From Marsupella aquatica (Eukaryota > Marchantiophyta), in assembly GCA_973895155.1 (NCBI GenBank), contig OZ316896.1:1612001-1676000 (forward strand): 64,000 nt of DNA. The letters run 5' to 3'. Positions 11,639-24,849 of this stretch are shown here, piece after piece. Position 1 is the first letter of the stretch, and the number at the start of each line of letters is the position of its first letter. A model generated the notes under the pieces. It was not told the DNA's origin. It made no database searches and saw only the letters and a list, made by a program, of their open reading frames with translations. Made by a program: the position numbers and the translations under genes.

Positions 11639-13069
11639 GCTCAATTAGTGTACTCCAATCGGATTTTGTATATTTTGGCATGTGATCGACTCAGGATCAA
11701 TTACATTAGTGTCTTGCACAATACTAGACCAGTAGGACTAGGTGGGGTGTAGCGAGCCATCTGGTTTTTATGGAAATGACCCCTAGTAGTCACCTGTCAA
11801 TAGCGTTGTGCTAGTTGGCACCAAACATTTTGTAAACATAATTTATATAACTATACAGTCAGTGAATTTGTATGGAAGTAGCCATCGGTCTCAAGAGTCT
11901 GAGTTTCCGACTCAATGGGAAACGATGATGATGAGAGTGCGGAATTTTGTAAAGCAAAATTTTGACTGTGGCAACATCCGGAAAAGTTCCTATGACCAGT
12001 AGTGCTTGCTCTACTTCAACTTGACAAACTTGGGATGATCTACAGGTGTGGTACGTACTAAGCACCGGAGGTCGGACGGCCAATAGCAAAGACGTGACCA
12101 AAGCTTCACCTACAAAATTCACTGGTACGTTCCGCACCAGTGATTTATTTAGAGTTGAATAGGAAATTATTTAGGGTTGTTTCTTGGTTCTACAGTTATT
12201 TTATCAGGTGGAATGTGCTTTGGCAAACAGGGCTTGTGTTTGTAAAGGTAAAGCATCATTTTGGTTTTGTCATTTCTGCTATAGACATAGGAATTGCTTG
12301 CAGGGCCCATCGAATTCAAGGAGACCATTGAGGAAGTGACTGCCTCAATGGAGGCTGCTGGATTTCATCGCTGGCAGTCTAGCGCTCTTTGAAGGAGAAG
12401 CAGGTTGCCTGTGAGGGGGGGGGCTTGGAACTGACACCCAATGGCAATGAGTGCTTAGAGCCATTGAGTCATAGTTGTTGGGTGGTCCTGGTTAGGAGCT
12501 TTGGAATGAATCTGATCCATCCGAGTGTGTCTGTGAGTAAATTGGAGACTGTCCACCATACATGTTGAGGAGATTGATTGGAGTGTAGGGCCTAGCCCCG
12601 ACTGCAGATGGACCAAGCACATAGAGAAGCTACGATCAATGGGACAAGCTTAAACGGGACAAGCTTAAACTGACCATGTGCAGATCCCAATCTCTCTTGT
12701 GCTTACACTGAAACTGGAGTCCATGCATGCAAAGGGTACGACCCTTCCCACCCGAAAGGAGAAAGCTGCAATGGATCTTGAACTTGGCAATGATCACGAG
12801 AAATGGCCGGGATGGGGCAAGGCCCTCGTGGGATTGGTCCAGTGAATGTGGTCTCAACAGGTGGGCTGCTTTAGGTTAGTCTTTGTTAGAAACCCCATTT
12901 CTGCCACTCCTAGCTTGCTGGTCTGTCTGAGATGTTTAAATAACTTACTTCGGTGATTTCTAATCGAAATCATCATAGTTTTTGAGTCGACGTTCATGCT
13001 CCTTTTGTCTTCTGAAATGTTTGCAGGCCTGTGGGAGGTGGATGTAGAGTCGTTAGAGTGTTTCACAAC
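11639..13069 (+). promoter_or_regulatory. Leader region of transposase copy 1, partly conserved with copy 2
   Basis: Two blocks are shared with the inner element. The first, about 12,370-12,470, has GCAGTCTAGCGC, CAGGTTGCCTG and a G-run, and matches about 25,385-25,475. The second, about 12,680-12,865, has GATCCCAATC, CTTCCCACCCG, TGGCCGGGATGGGGCAAGG and GTGGGCTGCT, and matches about 25,635-25,835. An acceptor-like TTTGCAG at 13,019-13,025 lies just before the ATG, as does CTTGCAG in the inner copy. Conservation between otherwise diverged flanks suggests a promoter, a 5' untranslated exon or a short upstream exon. Confidence 0.5.
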
Positions 13070-14853
13070 ATGCCCTCTGCCACTGTATTTCAAGTAGACT
13101 CTGAGTCTGGAGAACGAAAACCGGTGTCCTCATATAGTTATAGGAAAGGGGAAACCTTCGCAGATGCCAGACAGAAGTTGGCGGCTCACTTTGATTTTGA
13201 GTTCCAATTCATAGATGTCAATCTATCTAGTAGGATGCGTGAGTCATGGGAGGTAGTATATTCCTTAGAGGATTGTGGGGGAAAAGTGATCATCATCCCC
13301 AAAAACCCTAGGGATGCTGCAAACTTGCTTGTCCAAAGTAAGGCGGTTATGTCGCAACAAGTCCTTGGAAGCAGCAATGCCTCCAATGGGCCTGATATCA
13401 CAATAAGTGATGATCGTGCTCGGGATCGTGCTGGTTCTCCCATACTGGAAGAACCCCCACTTGAACAGTCAACACCAGACTGTGCTGGCCCATTGGAGGA
13501 AGCCCAAGAGGAAGTTGACCCCCAGGTCACTTTGGGGTCGGAGTTAATGACCAATGAATTAAAGAGGACGTGGTCTTCATGTGTAGAAAAGTTTAAGGAT
13601 CATATGGAGTCAATACAATGCGCTCACCACAAGTGGAGGGTGAAAACCTGGGACAAAGACAATGTGCCATGCAGACACATTGAATGTTGCGAGTGTGACA
13701 CTTGCCATGATGGGTCAGCAAAGGGATTGATGGATAAGACATCCATCAATAATGCCTTCACCAACTTCAAAAAGAAGCATCTGATTTCATCAAAGCATGC
13801 CGCTCGTGTGGCATCTAATAGGGGTGAGAGGCTGCACTCTAAGGAGGTTGCACGGAGGGCTCAAGCAAATACATTGACTGATCGAGCCATACTTCAGTAG
13901 CACCTAAAGATTTTGCAAAAGGTTAATGAGTCTCAGACTGTCGGGAGAGAGACTTTTACAGTTTTAGGTGATGTGGAGAAGGAACCCTTGGAGTTACACA
14001 AATTCAAACTTTTGTGCAATTTATGTTCAGAGCACCTTGTGCTCATTCCAAAACAACGGAATTTGGAGCCCAATCTTGAAAGTCATTGCAATAGCATCAG
14101 TCATCTAAATTATGTTGCAAGGAGTCAAATGCCTGCTAGAGGAGATCCTGTTCTGTCAGGACGGCCTGGAAGACCTCGCCAAGTGGATGCAAGGGATGTC
14201 AAACAAAGGACCATCCAAGGCTTTTTAACTCAAACTGAGGCCGAGTGGAGGGCCGTCTTGCAGTTCCTCTCGAATGTCTGCTGAAGAAGAAAGAGGTGGG
14301 CACTTATCTCTGCTGTGTTGGGGTCTTTGGCGTGATGCGGTCCAATATGGTTCAGAAACCAGGCCTATTAAGGGAATCTTAAACGACCAACTTAAAGTTG
14401 AGGGACTTTGGTTTGCAGAGCCCTTGGTCGTAGAAGATGTGTTCTGTGTAACTGGGCAGGAAACTTATCACATTGAGGGTCTCTTTAGGCACAAGCATTG
14501 CAGTAGATTATCAAAACTTGGGGGTGGCTTTAAAGACTTGACATGTGAACATTGTTTTAGTATAAAAGGGGAACCCGACTTTAGGCTCAGGGTGGCTAGA
14601 GAATTCAAAGCCTCTAAGAAAAGAGGAAGCAGGGGGACTGGGAAGGGTCGTAGGTTAGATTACCTCACGGTTCCCGAGGTCCAGCAACAAGAAAAGTGTT
14701 ATAGGAATCGAGTTCTGAGAGAACGAAAGCTACAGAGAATCCTTAGTCATAGATTACTGATGGCTAAGGCCCGTGTCCCACCCATTGGGGAAGTCTGCCT
14801 TAATTACCAGGAACCAAATAAGGCCACAGTGCTGAAGTTTTGTCAATCCATAG

Positions 14854-14858
14854 TCTTG
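14854..14858. repeat. Target-site duplication TCTTG (left)
   Basis: TCTTG, repeated at 18,235-18,239. Removing the insertion and one copy rejoins the transposase frame between IVL and AHKRGAFGG exactly as in the intact copy (IVLAHQRGAFGG). Confidence 0.93.
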
Positions 14859-17800
14859 TGTGACACGGGTAACGTGTCACTTAACCGAACCCAGGTCGTA
14901 GATTAGGTCTTATACGGACGTTAGGACCGTAGCCGTAGCGTAGAATAGCACGTATAGCCGTTTGTTGCCATTATGAATAGATTAGGAGTAGGTTAAGATG
15001 ACCGAATGATTACGAGTTCAGGAAGAGGATTATTACGCGCGACCGAGGTACGGTGGCGGTAGCGGAGTAAAAATCAGTTAGAAGAATCACGCTTGGACCG
15101 AGGCGCCAACTTTAGCTCATTATCAATGACCAAAATGGCCTGGCCTTCTCATGCTCGGGCTCATCCTGGCACCTCCATAAGAGAGGAGCCGATGGCGCTG
15201 CGGGCCATTTGCTCATTTCCACCTTTTTGGAATTCGCGGACATTGCCATCCACTCGCCTTTCCGATCGAATCAAGTTGACCTTTACAAGGAGATTATCGA
15301 GGGATAAGAGCGGAATGTGGCGAGATTTAGTCAGGACGAGCGAGGCCTCCACGAGAAAAAGGACCAATCGAGTGGGAACGTGGACTCAACGAACCGGACT
15401 ACGAGGTTAGTATGACCCTTACAGCCTTGGGATTCTAGACCTTGTTTGGCGAGGTAGGTGCTAAGTTCTCCGAGACTTACTGGTACTCTTGTCCCGAGAA
15501 AGCCGCTTACGAACAAAGATACGCAAAGCTGGTGACCAAGGTAGCACTGGTTAATTGCGAAAGGACAGCCATCACCAGGGATTCCAGCTACAACAAGCTG
15601 TGAGACTACATCATCGAACTATATCTCAGCGAGGAAGGGCTTAGATCAGTAGCAAAGGCGATTCTTGAAGTCCCAACGAAGTTCTTTAAGCTGAAGGGCA
15701 GCCAGCGGCTTACTCAAGCGGAGTTCGACAAGATTCCGGGGTACCTAGACCAGCAGATCGCAGCCGAAAAGCGTCAAGAAGACATCAGCAGACAACGGGA
15801 AGCGGCGCGTAATCTTACGTTCCTCGGGGAAAGCTCCAACGCCTTCAACTGGGATATGGCTACCCCGATACCACCAGTGCCTCAGCCGATGACCACCGGC
15901 ATACCATCGAACCGGTCCCAAGTCCGTCCAATGATCAACACAGTGTTCTTCGGGTTCTGAGCGAGTTAGTCCGCAACTCGAACAGCGTTCTCGTAAGCGG
16001 CCAAGGACAACGACGGCCCCCGAATCAACAACGCGAACCAACGCCGCGCCTACACCTGCCCCGACAAACCCCCCGGCCAACCAGACCCGACGGCCCCCGG
16101 ATAACCCAAAGTCCAACTTATTACAGGTAATCCGCGTCCCCGAAGTAGTCTGGATCGCGATCAAGAAACTCGAACACGCGGACTATCTCAAGGAGCATCA
16201 GTTGGAGCAGTTCGCTCACTTGCTATGGAGGCCGTGCGCCGCCGGGCCGAAGGAGATTTGTGAGTTCATCTCCAATTTCGACACTAACGCATCGACCACC
16301 AAGGTTTTGGGGTAGGCCTTATCACTCACGGAGCATCGGTTAACGCAAATCTTCCGCCTGCCAACCGGGCCGGTGCCGGTTGAACTCCGAATTTGGGATA
16401 AGGAGTATACACCGCGGTACTTCAAACCCGAGGGTAAGACGGACAACGGATACAAGCAGGGGTCATGCACCAACTTAATCTGCATGGAGCGTCTTAACTT
16501 CATACGGACTACCCTACACATGATTGAGCCACGATCCGAGATTTCCCTCTGCATGATCGTGCAGGTGGAACAGTACAAACGGCGGAATTGGGCCCAATTC
16601 TTCTACCAAAGATTCTCGGGGGAGCTGAAGCGGGCTCAGGGTGGTATGGCTATTGGGGGGAAGACTTACTTGGGCAGTCATATTGCCATTATCCTCGCCT
16701 GGTACAAGGCACGGCGGGAGGCCAGAGGAAAGAATTGGCCACCTCAGCCCCAACTAATGTCACCCCCACCCCAGAGGAGGCAACCCCGAGCGCGCGGACT
16801 ACCATCCCTCGGGCAAACCCCGAGCCGGAAGCCCCGACTAATACCCCGCCACCTCCTCCTATGGAAATTCCGCCGCCCCCTTCCGTCGAGCCTCCGCTAC
16901 CCGCAATACAACCACCCCCAATCCCTCCACCACCTGAAGAAACCTTCCCCTCCCTAGCGTAGACTACGGAGGAGCTCGTTGCCCCGCCCGAGGAACCACC
17001 GGTACCCGAGAGGATGGAGGACTACCAGATCCATCGTGACTTCATTAACCAGCTCAACCTGGAGGTAGCGCGACTCCAGACCGAGGCCGATGAAGCTGCA
17101 AACGAGGCGGAGGAGGCGGTGCGGGACAACAAGGCCTTGTAGGACCGCGTTACCTTGCTCGTCCTCCAGCGGGGAAAACCTGGGCCCACCTATGATCAAG
17201 GCGGCTCGAGGTCTCGCCCCGACAAGGGGACCAGCCCTGGTCCAACCACAGCACACACGTAAGGGGTGGTTAGCAAAGGGTGGAAGCAGGCGCCGCGCGA
17301 GGCAGTTAAGTCAGCGGCATCTTTTGGTTAGGTGTAACGACAGAATGGCTGTTATTAGGCACCGATTAGCGGCAGTAGGAAGAATTAGGGCCGGATCAGC
17401 CAACGTAGGATGGAGTCCATCAACGGACTAGATTTTTGTAAGTAGGCTTGGCCGCTGCCATCCCGGTCGGCACCCTTGTCGTCGATGGTCAACCAGTCAG
17501 TGCGGCACGACCAGTAGTCAGAAGGTAGTTAGTCAGTAGGTAGTATCCCGGAAGGTAGTATCCTCCAGTTCTCTTCCGCAAACTGTAGTATTTAGGCTTC
17601 CCCTTCCGCTATGGAAGGGGGACAAGGCTTAGTTATCTCAGCAGAAGAAAGGTGAGGCACGGGGAGTCCCGGCCTGAGCAGGGTCAGAGCGCACCAAGGA
17701 GTGAGAGCCAGAGTCGAGCTTGTTGGGCAAGTGCGAGGCGGGGCCTCATAGAGACTGGGCATCGACTGCCGTTGGGCCTGCTGACCCCCTTTGAAGTCGA

Positions 17801-18234
17801 GTCAACCATGTAAACTGATGCTTCGCTGAGTAAATGTAGTCTTTTCCCTCTAATGTTTCCGCAAGTAACTGGTGTTGTGAGTATGCTTTGTCTGGGCAAA
17901 GGCACCATTTTAAGGGACGTACCGGGTGCGGACTAATGGTAGGGATTGCCACCCATTGTATGTCACAAGGTTCTGTCGCGTCGATGGCTTGAAAAGCCCC
18001 AAGCCGGGAGTTAGTCCGAGTCACTAACTGAGGGAGGATTCCAGCGGTGGAAAATAAAAGATACCTATGACTAGTATGAATTGCTTAAGTTTTATACCAG
18101 TAAGTATATCGGCTTAGCCCGACTTAGGGCTAATCGGGGCCACTACCTCCTTGCCCGAACCCTCACCCCTACTGGTGGTCGAGGTCGCGCCATGGCACTA
18201 AACTGGATTTAAGGCCCAGGTTCGGGACGCGACA
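14859..18234 (+). mobile_element. Non-autonomous LTR-retrotransposon derivative carrying only an accessory ORF
   Basis: A 3,376-bp insertion starting TGTGACACGG and ending GACGCGACA (TG...CA), with a 5-bp duplication TCTTG: the signature of an LTR-retrotransposon integrase. It is more GC-rich than the transposon around it. There is no gag, protease, reverse transcriptase or integrase; the only coding content is a degenerate accessory ORF (about 15,420-17,150). The last 900-1,000 bp resemble the 3' terminal region of the gypsy element at 50,319 on the minus strand (shared CGGGGAGTCCCG, TGCCCGAACCCTC, and GACG(C/T)GACA at the end). I could not match the first 530 bp to the last 900 bp as an LTR pair, so the 5' end may be rearranged or the LTRs highly diverged. 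Confidence 0.8.
15420..17150 (+). pseudogene. Degenerate retrotransposon accessory ORF (homologue of the minus-strand ORF at 51.2-53.9 kb)
   Basis: Joined across frameshifts and stops, the translation aligns with the accessory protein of the gypsy element. An N-terminal block (LRSVAKAILEVPTKFFKLKG ... FDKIPGYLDQQI) parallels FWEALLRLPDEVFNIPG ... FDHIPAQVRAVI. A central block (DNGYKQGSCTNLICMERLNF, then HMIEPRSEI, then GGKTYLGSHIAIILAWY) parallels DNGFVMRTCLMPEIAERLEF, HMMEPRGEI and GGKAYFASHIEIILEWY. A proline-rich linker follows (about 16,780-16,960), then a coiled-coil stretch (DFINQLNLEVARLQTEADEA). At least five stops or shifts make it non-functional. Confidence 0.8.
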
Positions 18235-18239
18235 TCTTG
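18235..18239. repeat. Target-site duplication TCTTG (right)
   Basis: Matches 14,854-14,858; directly abuts the terminal CA of the LTR derivative. Confidence 0.93.
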
Positions 18240-20853
18240 GCACACAAAAGGGGTGCCTTTGGAGGGAGAGGTGCCGTGTGGGATATGTTGTCAGACATAG
18301 CTTCGAACCTAAACAAAGAGAAGCAGGGTTACCGATATAAGGCAGGAACAAAGCTTCTCTGCCAAACACTCTTTTTGCATGGTGGGAGGCGCGTTGTTGA
18401 TTGTCTTTCCAGTAATGGAATAGGTCCTAGTTTGAACACCCTTCAACGAGATAGGAGAGGGATGGCTGTGTTCCGTGCAGGAATTCATGCGTCTCAATTC
18501 AAGTTCATCGCCAAAGTGTACTCACAATTAAAGGATCGACTTGGCATATGTGGACCGATTCCCTGTTTTATGGTAGAGGATGAGACTGTAGTGAAAAAAA
18601 CCGTGAGGTAATTACTATCTCACTTCATAACCTTTGGGTTGATGTACCTACTGTTGTATATTTGAATATGTACACCAAAAAGGCAGCAACCTAAAAAGTC
18701 CTTCACCTTATGTTTGCAGATGGCTGCCAAAACATGATACTCTTATTGGGTTTTGTGGGAAGAGAACTGAAGGCCACCAATGTGTAGCAGGCTTGGAGGT
18801 GAAGGTGGGAAAGGGAGAACCTGGGTTTACTGCCATCGTCGATTCATTTGAGAATTTCCGTGTAGGGAACCTAGCAAGGTGTATCATGGTCAATCCATTA
18901 GTTGTAGGGCTTCCTCACTTGGCTGTAATGGGCGATATAACATGTAATAAGTTTGATGCCCCTTGGGTCAGGCGCCAGTGGGACAAAGTGGAATCTCTCT
19001 GGACAACTCATTGCTTGGAATCGGTGGGCCCTCTATTGGGACATGCCAGTGATGGGGATTCACGAAGGAGAAAGCTTATGTTGGAGGATTATAGTGGGAG
19101 AGGGATTGAGGGGCCAAGGCAAAACCTGGGTTGGGAAGGTTGGCAGCTGACTCACTCGATTACGACTACTGCCCAGGCCTCTGGAGGCTATGCTGTAGGA
19201 CTCCATGATTAGGATTATATCCATAATGGGAAGAAGCTAGTCAACCCACTTGATTCAAGTGCCAGGATTTTGAAACTAGGAGCAGGTGTTGCAACCATAA
19301 GTCACTTGATACACTTAGAGGAGTTATATGAGGTGGCTCAGCATGGCTTGAACAAAGAGGACAAACGTCGCAGAGATCGGCAGAATTGGGCAAGTGCACA
19401 ATGACTTTGTAGTCGTAAAGTCAGTAATTCTTTGCGGCTGCTACGAGACAGAGCAGATGCTAGGGTTGAGCTTACTCTTGGGATAGAGGTGTACATTAGG
19501 ATATGTGCAGATTATTTGGACATTTTTCTTAACACTCGGCTCAGTTTGCGCGAGAGGATTGTTCTCTGTGGGAAGGTGGGATTCTTTTTCAGGCTTTGGC
19601 GTCTGTGGTGTTTTCATGGGAACCGCTCAGTTGGGGGTAACACACACCCTATCACCTTCACCCATAGTTGTATTCCCATGCAGACATTCCTTGACATTCA
19701 AATGTCAGCGCATTTTGTTGTTCTTTTGATAATCCAATTCAGGGACAAATTCCAAGATCTACCTGTACCCTTGCATTTGACTGGGTCAGATTCTTGTGAG
19801 CAGTTTTTTTCCAAAGTTGGGGGCATGAGGGGCAATGAGCGAAGCTATGACATATCAGAATTGGTGGAATGTGCTACTAATCTGAACCGGTTGGCTGCAA
19901 TGGATTTGACCAAAGGAATTATGGGTGTGGGGAAGAGTCATAAAAAACACTCAACCATTTGGATGGGACTGCACCCAATAGAAGCTGGGGTTGATGCAAT
20001 AGCAGATCAAGAAAATTATACAGGAATCGAAACAAATGCAGAGGTTATCATTGCTTTGCAGGATGGGTTGGTATTGGCCCAGAGTATTGCAACTGAGTGT
20101 CAAATGAACCCTTCCACATCGGCCAGGGACAAGGTGTGGTGGACTTCACCTTGGACGACTGAGGCAAAAGGGGCTAAGTATGATGGATGGTGTGATGTGA
20201 ATGTTGAGTCATTAGTTAATGTGGATGAAGGTTTGGATGATGAACCACCACCATTAGTACAGCCTGTTGTCCCAGTGGAACAGACTCTTGAGGAGATTGC
20301 CATGTTTTTAGATCCAGAGGTAGTGGATGTTGGCGCTGCAATTGACGTTACCATGGATGCAATGCATCCTGACTTGGTGTATGGTGCCCCTAGACAGGAG
20401 TTTAAACCAACAGTATCTTACAAAGACAGGAGTATCTACAAAAGTACCCTGGTGAGCCAATTAGTGGGCAACCCACACCTTAGTAAGGACCGTCTCACTC
20501 GAGTGAAGCAGAGTATCTATTTCAACAATTTAGTGGATAAACCAAATGTGCGTGAAGGATCTCCATCCATGTTTATGACAGTTGGAAGTGACTGTGGAGT
20601 ATTTTTTGTTGATGACACTCCTCAGGGTAGAACCACTCAAAATACAGAGGCCATAGCTCGAGCAATGAAAGGGAAGGGGCATGCCAAGAAGTCAACCGAT
20701 TCTAAAAGGCCTAGAGGTGAAGCTATCACAGTGACTTCAGTTACAGGAGTGAAATATAAGTGGTGGATTGGACGAGTCCAAAGCATCCACAGGAAAGATG
20801 GGAACAAGATAGGAAGATCAAGGGAAGCATTGGATTTGCTTGATAGGCCTGGT

Positions 20854-20861
20854 ACTGAATC
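20854..20861. repeat. Target-site duplication ACTGAATC (left) of inner transposon
   Basis: Identical to 31,582-31,589, 10.7 kb away, and lies inside the transposase copy 1 frame just after DLLDRPG. Confidence 0.95.
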
Positions 20862-21224
20862 CCCTGGGCCCCCAACGTTATTAATAATGGACCGGACGTG
20901 CGAACGGCCGAAGGGTACATTTAAATCAATTCCAGATTAATTTTTATAATCGACTTATAACCAACAAGACCATATTTTATATGACAATCTCTTTATAACT
21001 ATTCCAAGGCATCCAAAATGCCGGCCAAAATAATTTGCTTGAAGGGGGCCAGTAATATGGCATACACACGTCATGATGAGATTGGTCCATGTGGCACGCC
21101 CTGAGTGGAGTTTAGTGTAACAAATACTTGTGGTGAATAGGATGAGTTATGAAAGTATTTGGAGTTTTGAGGGTTTAGGGTGAAAGGTTTTTGGGGGTAC
21201 ATTTCTAGGGGGTTTTGGGTGTTT

Positions 21225-21425
21225 GCAGGGCAAAAGTTCAGGGGGAGTACTCAATCCCAAGGGAATGAGCCCTGGAATGAGTCAAAGGTCCGGGGCAGGG
21301 GGAGTAAACAATCCCCAAGGGAATGAGTCGAAGGCCCGGGGCAGGGGCCGGGAATACTCAATCCCCAAGGGAACGAGTCGAAGGCCCGGGGTCAAAGTGA
21401 GTCCAAGGGAGTGTCAAAGTCGGGG
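21225..21425 (+). repeat. Short tandem repeat array
   Basis: About three copies of a ~60-bp unit built on CTCAATCCCCAAGGGAA(T/C)GAGTCGAAGGCCCGGGGCAGG. Lies about 360 bp inside the left end of the inner element, so it could be a subterminal protein-binding array or an ordinary minisatellite. Confidence 0.7.
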
Positions 21426-22999
21426 TCGAAGGGAATTAGGGCTCAGCTTCAAGCCGCCGGATTTCACATAGTGCTACCAAGTCGAGAGGTTCGGTTTAGG
21501 CTGAGGGAAGTGGAGCTTGCAGGTTGGCTACGGACCTTGGATGAAGGAAGCTATGGGGCCTAAATGAAATGTTGCGGGTGGAGGCCGACACTTGATGCTT
21601 GCGAAAGTGGCGTTTGACGCAAAGCGGGACGTTGCAAGGCTGGGAGGCGTGCACTGGCGGGACCGACTGTGGGAGGCACACCTTTTTTGGAGTTTTGTTT
21701 AGGGGTAACTTTCCTTACACTGCCCACTGTTTACGTAGAATGATCATACTTTCCATTGTTTATGCATGCATACACTTTACTAACTATGAAAGCTCGTAAC
21801 CTACTACCAGCTATTGCCCGAGCTACCGTCGATCTGTAAGAAGGGTGAGGCGCGGGTTGAGGTGTTGTTGTGGCTATTGTTGATCTGCGCTTAGTGCCGT
21901 TTGTCTGCTGGAAGCCCGGCCAGCGGGAAGCCCAGGCATCTGAAAGAGGTCCGACTCCCTCTGCTCACTATCTTACTCGGCTCACTACCTTACTCCGCAT
22001 AGTACGTGATTTCAAATATTTTGGTATGCACTGCACTTCCCGCTCCACTTTCGACTATGGTCAACTCCTCTTTGTTTTGAAATTGCGGCTCACAGCAGGG
22101 CTGAAATGTTGCAGAAAATGAAAGGTGGTATGCCTTGGGTGTTGTGGGAAGCGACATTGTCTATGTAAGGTTTGCTACTGTTGCTATTGGAGCGCAGCCC
22201 CGAGTATGCGTGCAACTGCAGACGGTGTCTCAAGTTGTCTGTAGGAGGCCCACAAATCCTAGCATGCTGTAATGCAAAAAGGTCCAAATCAGTGTCTTGC
22301 CTTTTCACCACCCTGCACACCCTCTGCTCATTGTCGTTGTCTATGCAATTTAGTTTTTCATTGTATCCTGAAGCTTTACAAGCTTTCATGTTGAGTCTGG
22401 TCGTGGCGTTTTCCCGGGCGTTTTGGCAATCCCATGTTAATTGAATGTTGGGCCCGACTGTATCTGTTGCCGCTGCCGTTTGGAATTTGTTGGATATGGT
22501 GCTCTCTGCTGATTCCCACATTGTCGTGCTCAGTGCTGTCATCTTGTTAATGTGGGCTATGGCTTACTGATCCGTAAGTCTACTCGCAAGCAATCCAGAT
22601 AATTTTATGTTCTAATGTGTGATAGGAAATGTGCTGTCTCCTCTTTCCTCTTTGCTTGACTTATTCCTTCGCTTTTGATCTTGTCCGTGTATCTCAATCT
22701 TGGGCAGCTATTTTCATTTACATAGTGACTGTAAAGCTTTGCTAGTTGCTTACATTGTAATGGTATTTTGCTCTCCATTACAGTTGTTCTTCTGACTTGT
22801 TTGATGGCATTTGACTGTCCAATACAGCGATGAGCCAGCTGCGTTGAGTTCTTTCAATTTGATCAGCTGTTGGGAGAGCGTTCGGGACGTTGAATTTGAG
22901 CTGGTGGCCTCCGAATTGTTGAGATCAGTCAGTCTTGGGTGAAATCCAGTGTTTGCGTGAAAAGGTCCGTGCTCTTTGCTCTTGACGTCTCTGTTTGAC

Positions 23000-23175
23000 T
23001 TGGACCCTCAATTTGTTTCACGGGGATTGCAGCTTTCGTCTTTCATAGAGTCCAAGTCTTTCTCGATTACATTACTGTGTACTTGTAGATGTCTTCCAAT
23101 CGGAGGTACGCTCTGTGTTTCACAGGGATTACAACTTTCGTCTTTCACAGAATCCAAGTCTTTCTCGATTACAAG
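23000..23175 (+). repeat. Tandem ~105-bp duplication
   Basis: GTTTCAC(G/A)GGGATT and CTTTCGTCTTTCA(T/C)AGA, followed by TCCAAGTCTTTCTCGATTAC, appear at about 23,013-23,070 and again at about 23,117-23,172. No coding role is clear. Confidence 0.65.
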
Positions 23176-24849
23176 GCTTCTTGTTTAATGTGGGTGCCAA
23201 TGCCTGTGCAGTTGTAGATGTGTTTGGTTTTCTAAATGCTAATATTTTTTGTGATTGCAGAGTTTTTTGTTTGGGTGAGCGCTGTCCACCTCAAAAGACT
23301 ACAAGCGATTGCAACAATCAGGTCATTTTCAAACTAATCATTTCTTTTGCACAATGTCATAGTGATTTTCAAATCTATTGGTATATCATTTGCTCTTGTT
23401 CAATCAGAGTAGCAAAGCATGGTGAACTCCTATTTGTTGCTCCATCGTGGCCTGCATCGTGGTTAAATTTGTGCTTCAAATGTGTGCAGAAGTTGTCGCT
23501 CTTGCTGTCCGGGCATTTTACTTGTCAAATGTGCGGCTACTGCTGCGGAAGTCCCTGTGGAAGGTGTCTGCCATAGGCCAGTGGAAGGTGTCTGCTTTTG
23601 GGTAGTTTGCCTCTCAGTTCTCCTTTGTGTCCATTGTACTAGTCCAGGAATAATTGTGGGGTAGAAATGTCGTTGTTTGATCGAGAACCACAATTAAGAA
23701 CTTTGGTATATGAGATGGGAAGCGATGGACGTAGCAAAGCTGAGCTGAGCTGAGAGTAGATAGAACAATTTTGCATCACGGCAAAGCGATGAAGAAGATT
23801 GATCATGGCCAATTTTTCCGATCATGGCTCTAGACAACTGACATGATTTTGTCCAATTCTCACATCCGATGACACAAGCAAACCAGTATTACAGAGTAGT
23901 AAGTGGCTTTGCACTGCACAGTGAGTTGTAAAAAGGGAAGTATCGACCAAAACCCCACTCAAAGATTTAGATGAGGTCATGAATGAGGAGTCGAATACAA
24001 AGCTGAGCTGCTGTGCGCGGCTACCCCGGCGCGTTGAGGAGCTGAGGGATTTCTTGTGTTTTGGGGTTTCGTGTTTTGGTTTTTCTTTGTTGAACGAGAT
24101 TCGGCTTGCAGTCTATGCAATCATATGAGGATTTTGGTGGTCCGGTTTGAAGGTGTAACAATTCTGCCATCTCGTTCTCCTTTTTGGCATTGACTTCAAA
24201 CACAGCTTCTGCTGCTTTGCCTACATTCCCCTTCTCCCTTCCCTTGTTTCCCAAGCCAAGATAGTAATTCACGATTGATCGCAGCTCTAATCCTCATTTC
24301 GGTGTCATATTTTGTGTTGCTGGTTTGTTTACTTTATCTTGTTTGTCCGATACCAAGTTGCAGTACACTTGTGAGATTTTCTGTGTGTCCAATAAGACCT
24401 TTCTCTTAACCCCTCAATCTCAGCCATTCCATCACTCAACTCCTTTAATCTCATCTGGATCGATCCAAGCGAGAGGCATCAATTTCATGCTCCTCTGCTA
24501 CTTCTGCGCCTTGTTCCTGCTCCTTTCACAGCATTTGTAGGGGCAGGGACTAGATGGATTTTGAGCAATTCGAACAAGCAGCGGATTGCATTATTCAAAT
24601 AACCCATTGAAATATCCTATACAGATTGCAATATTAAAAAACCCACTTCATTTGCTCATTGCAATAGTATTGCGTAACTTTATTTTATCACCGAATGTAG
24701 CAATTCTCTTAGTAGGTCATTACTGAAATGCGGGCTGAAATGGTAACAATTTCAATTGCCCATGATAATTGTGTTGCATTACTATAATGAGACGAAATTG
24801 AATTGCTATTTACTTAATGCCTTTTCTCTTTGCTTCTCACTCTTTGTAG

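Noticed and set aside
15161-17431. Several 60-190 residue ORFs in the LTR derivative taken as separate genes
   Set aside because: They are frame fragments or shadows of one decayed accessory ORF homologous to 51.2-53.9 kb.
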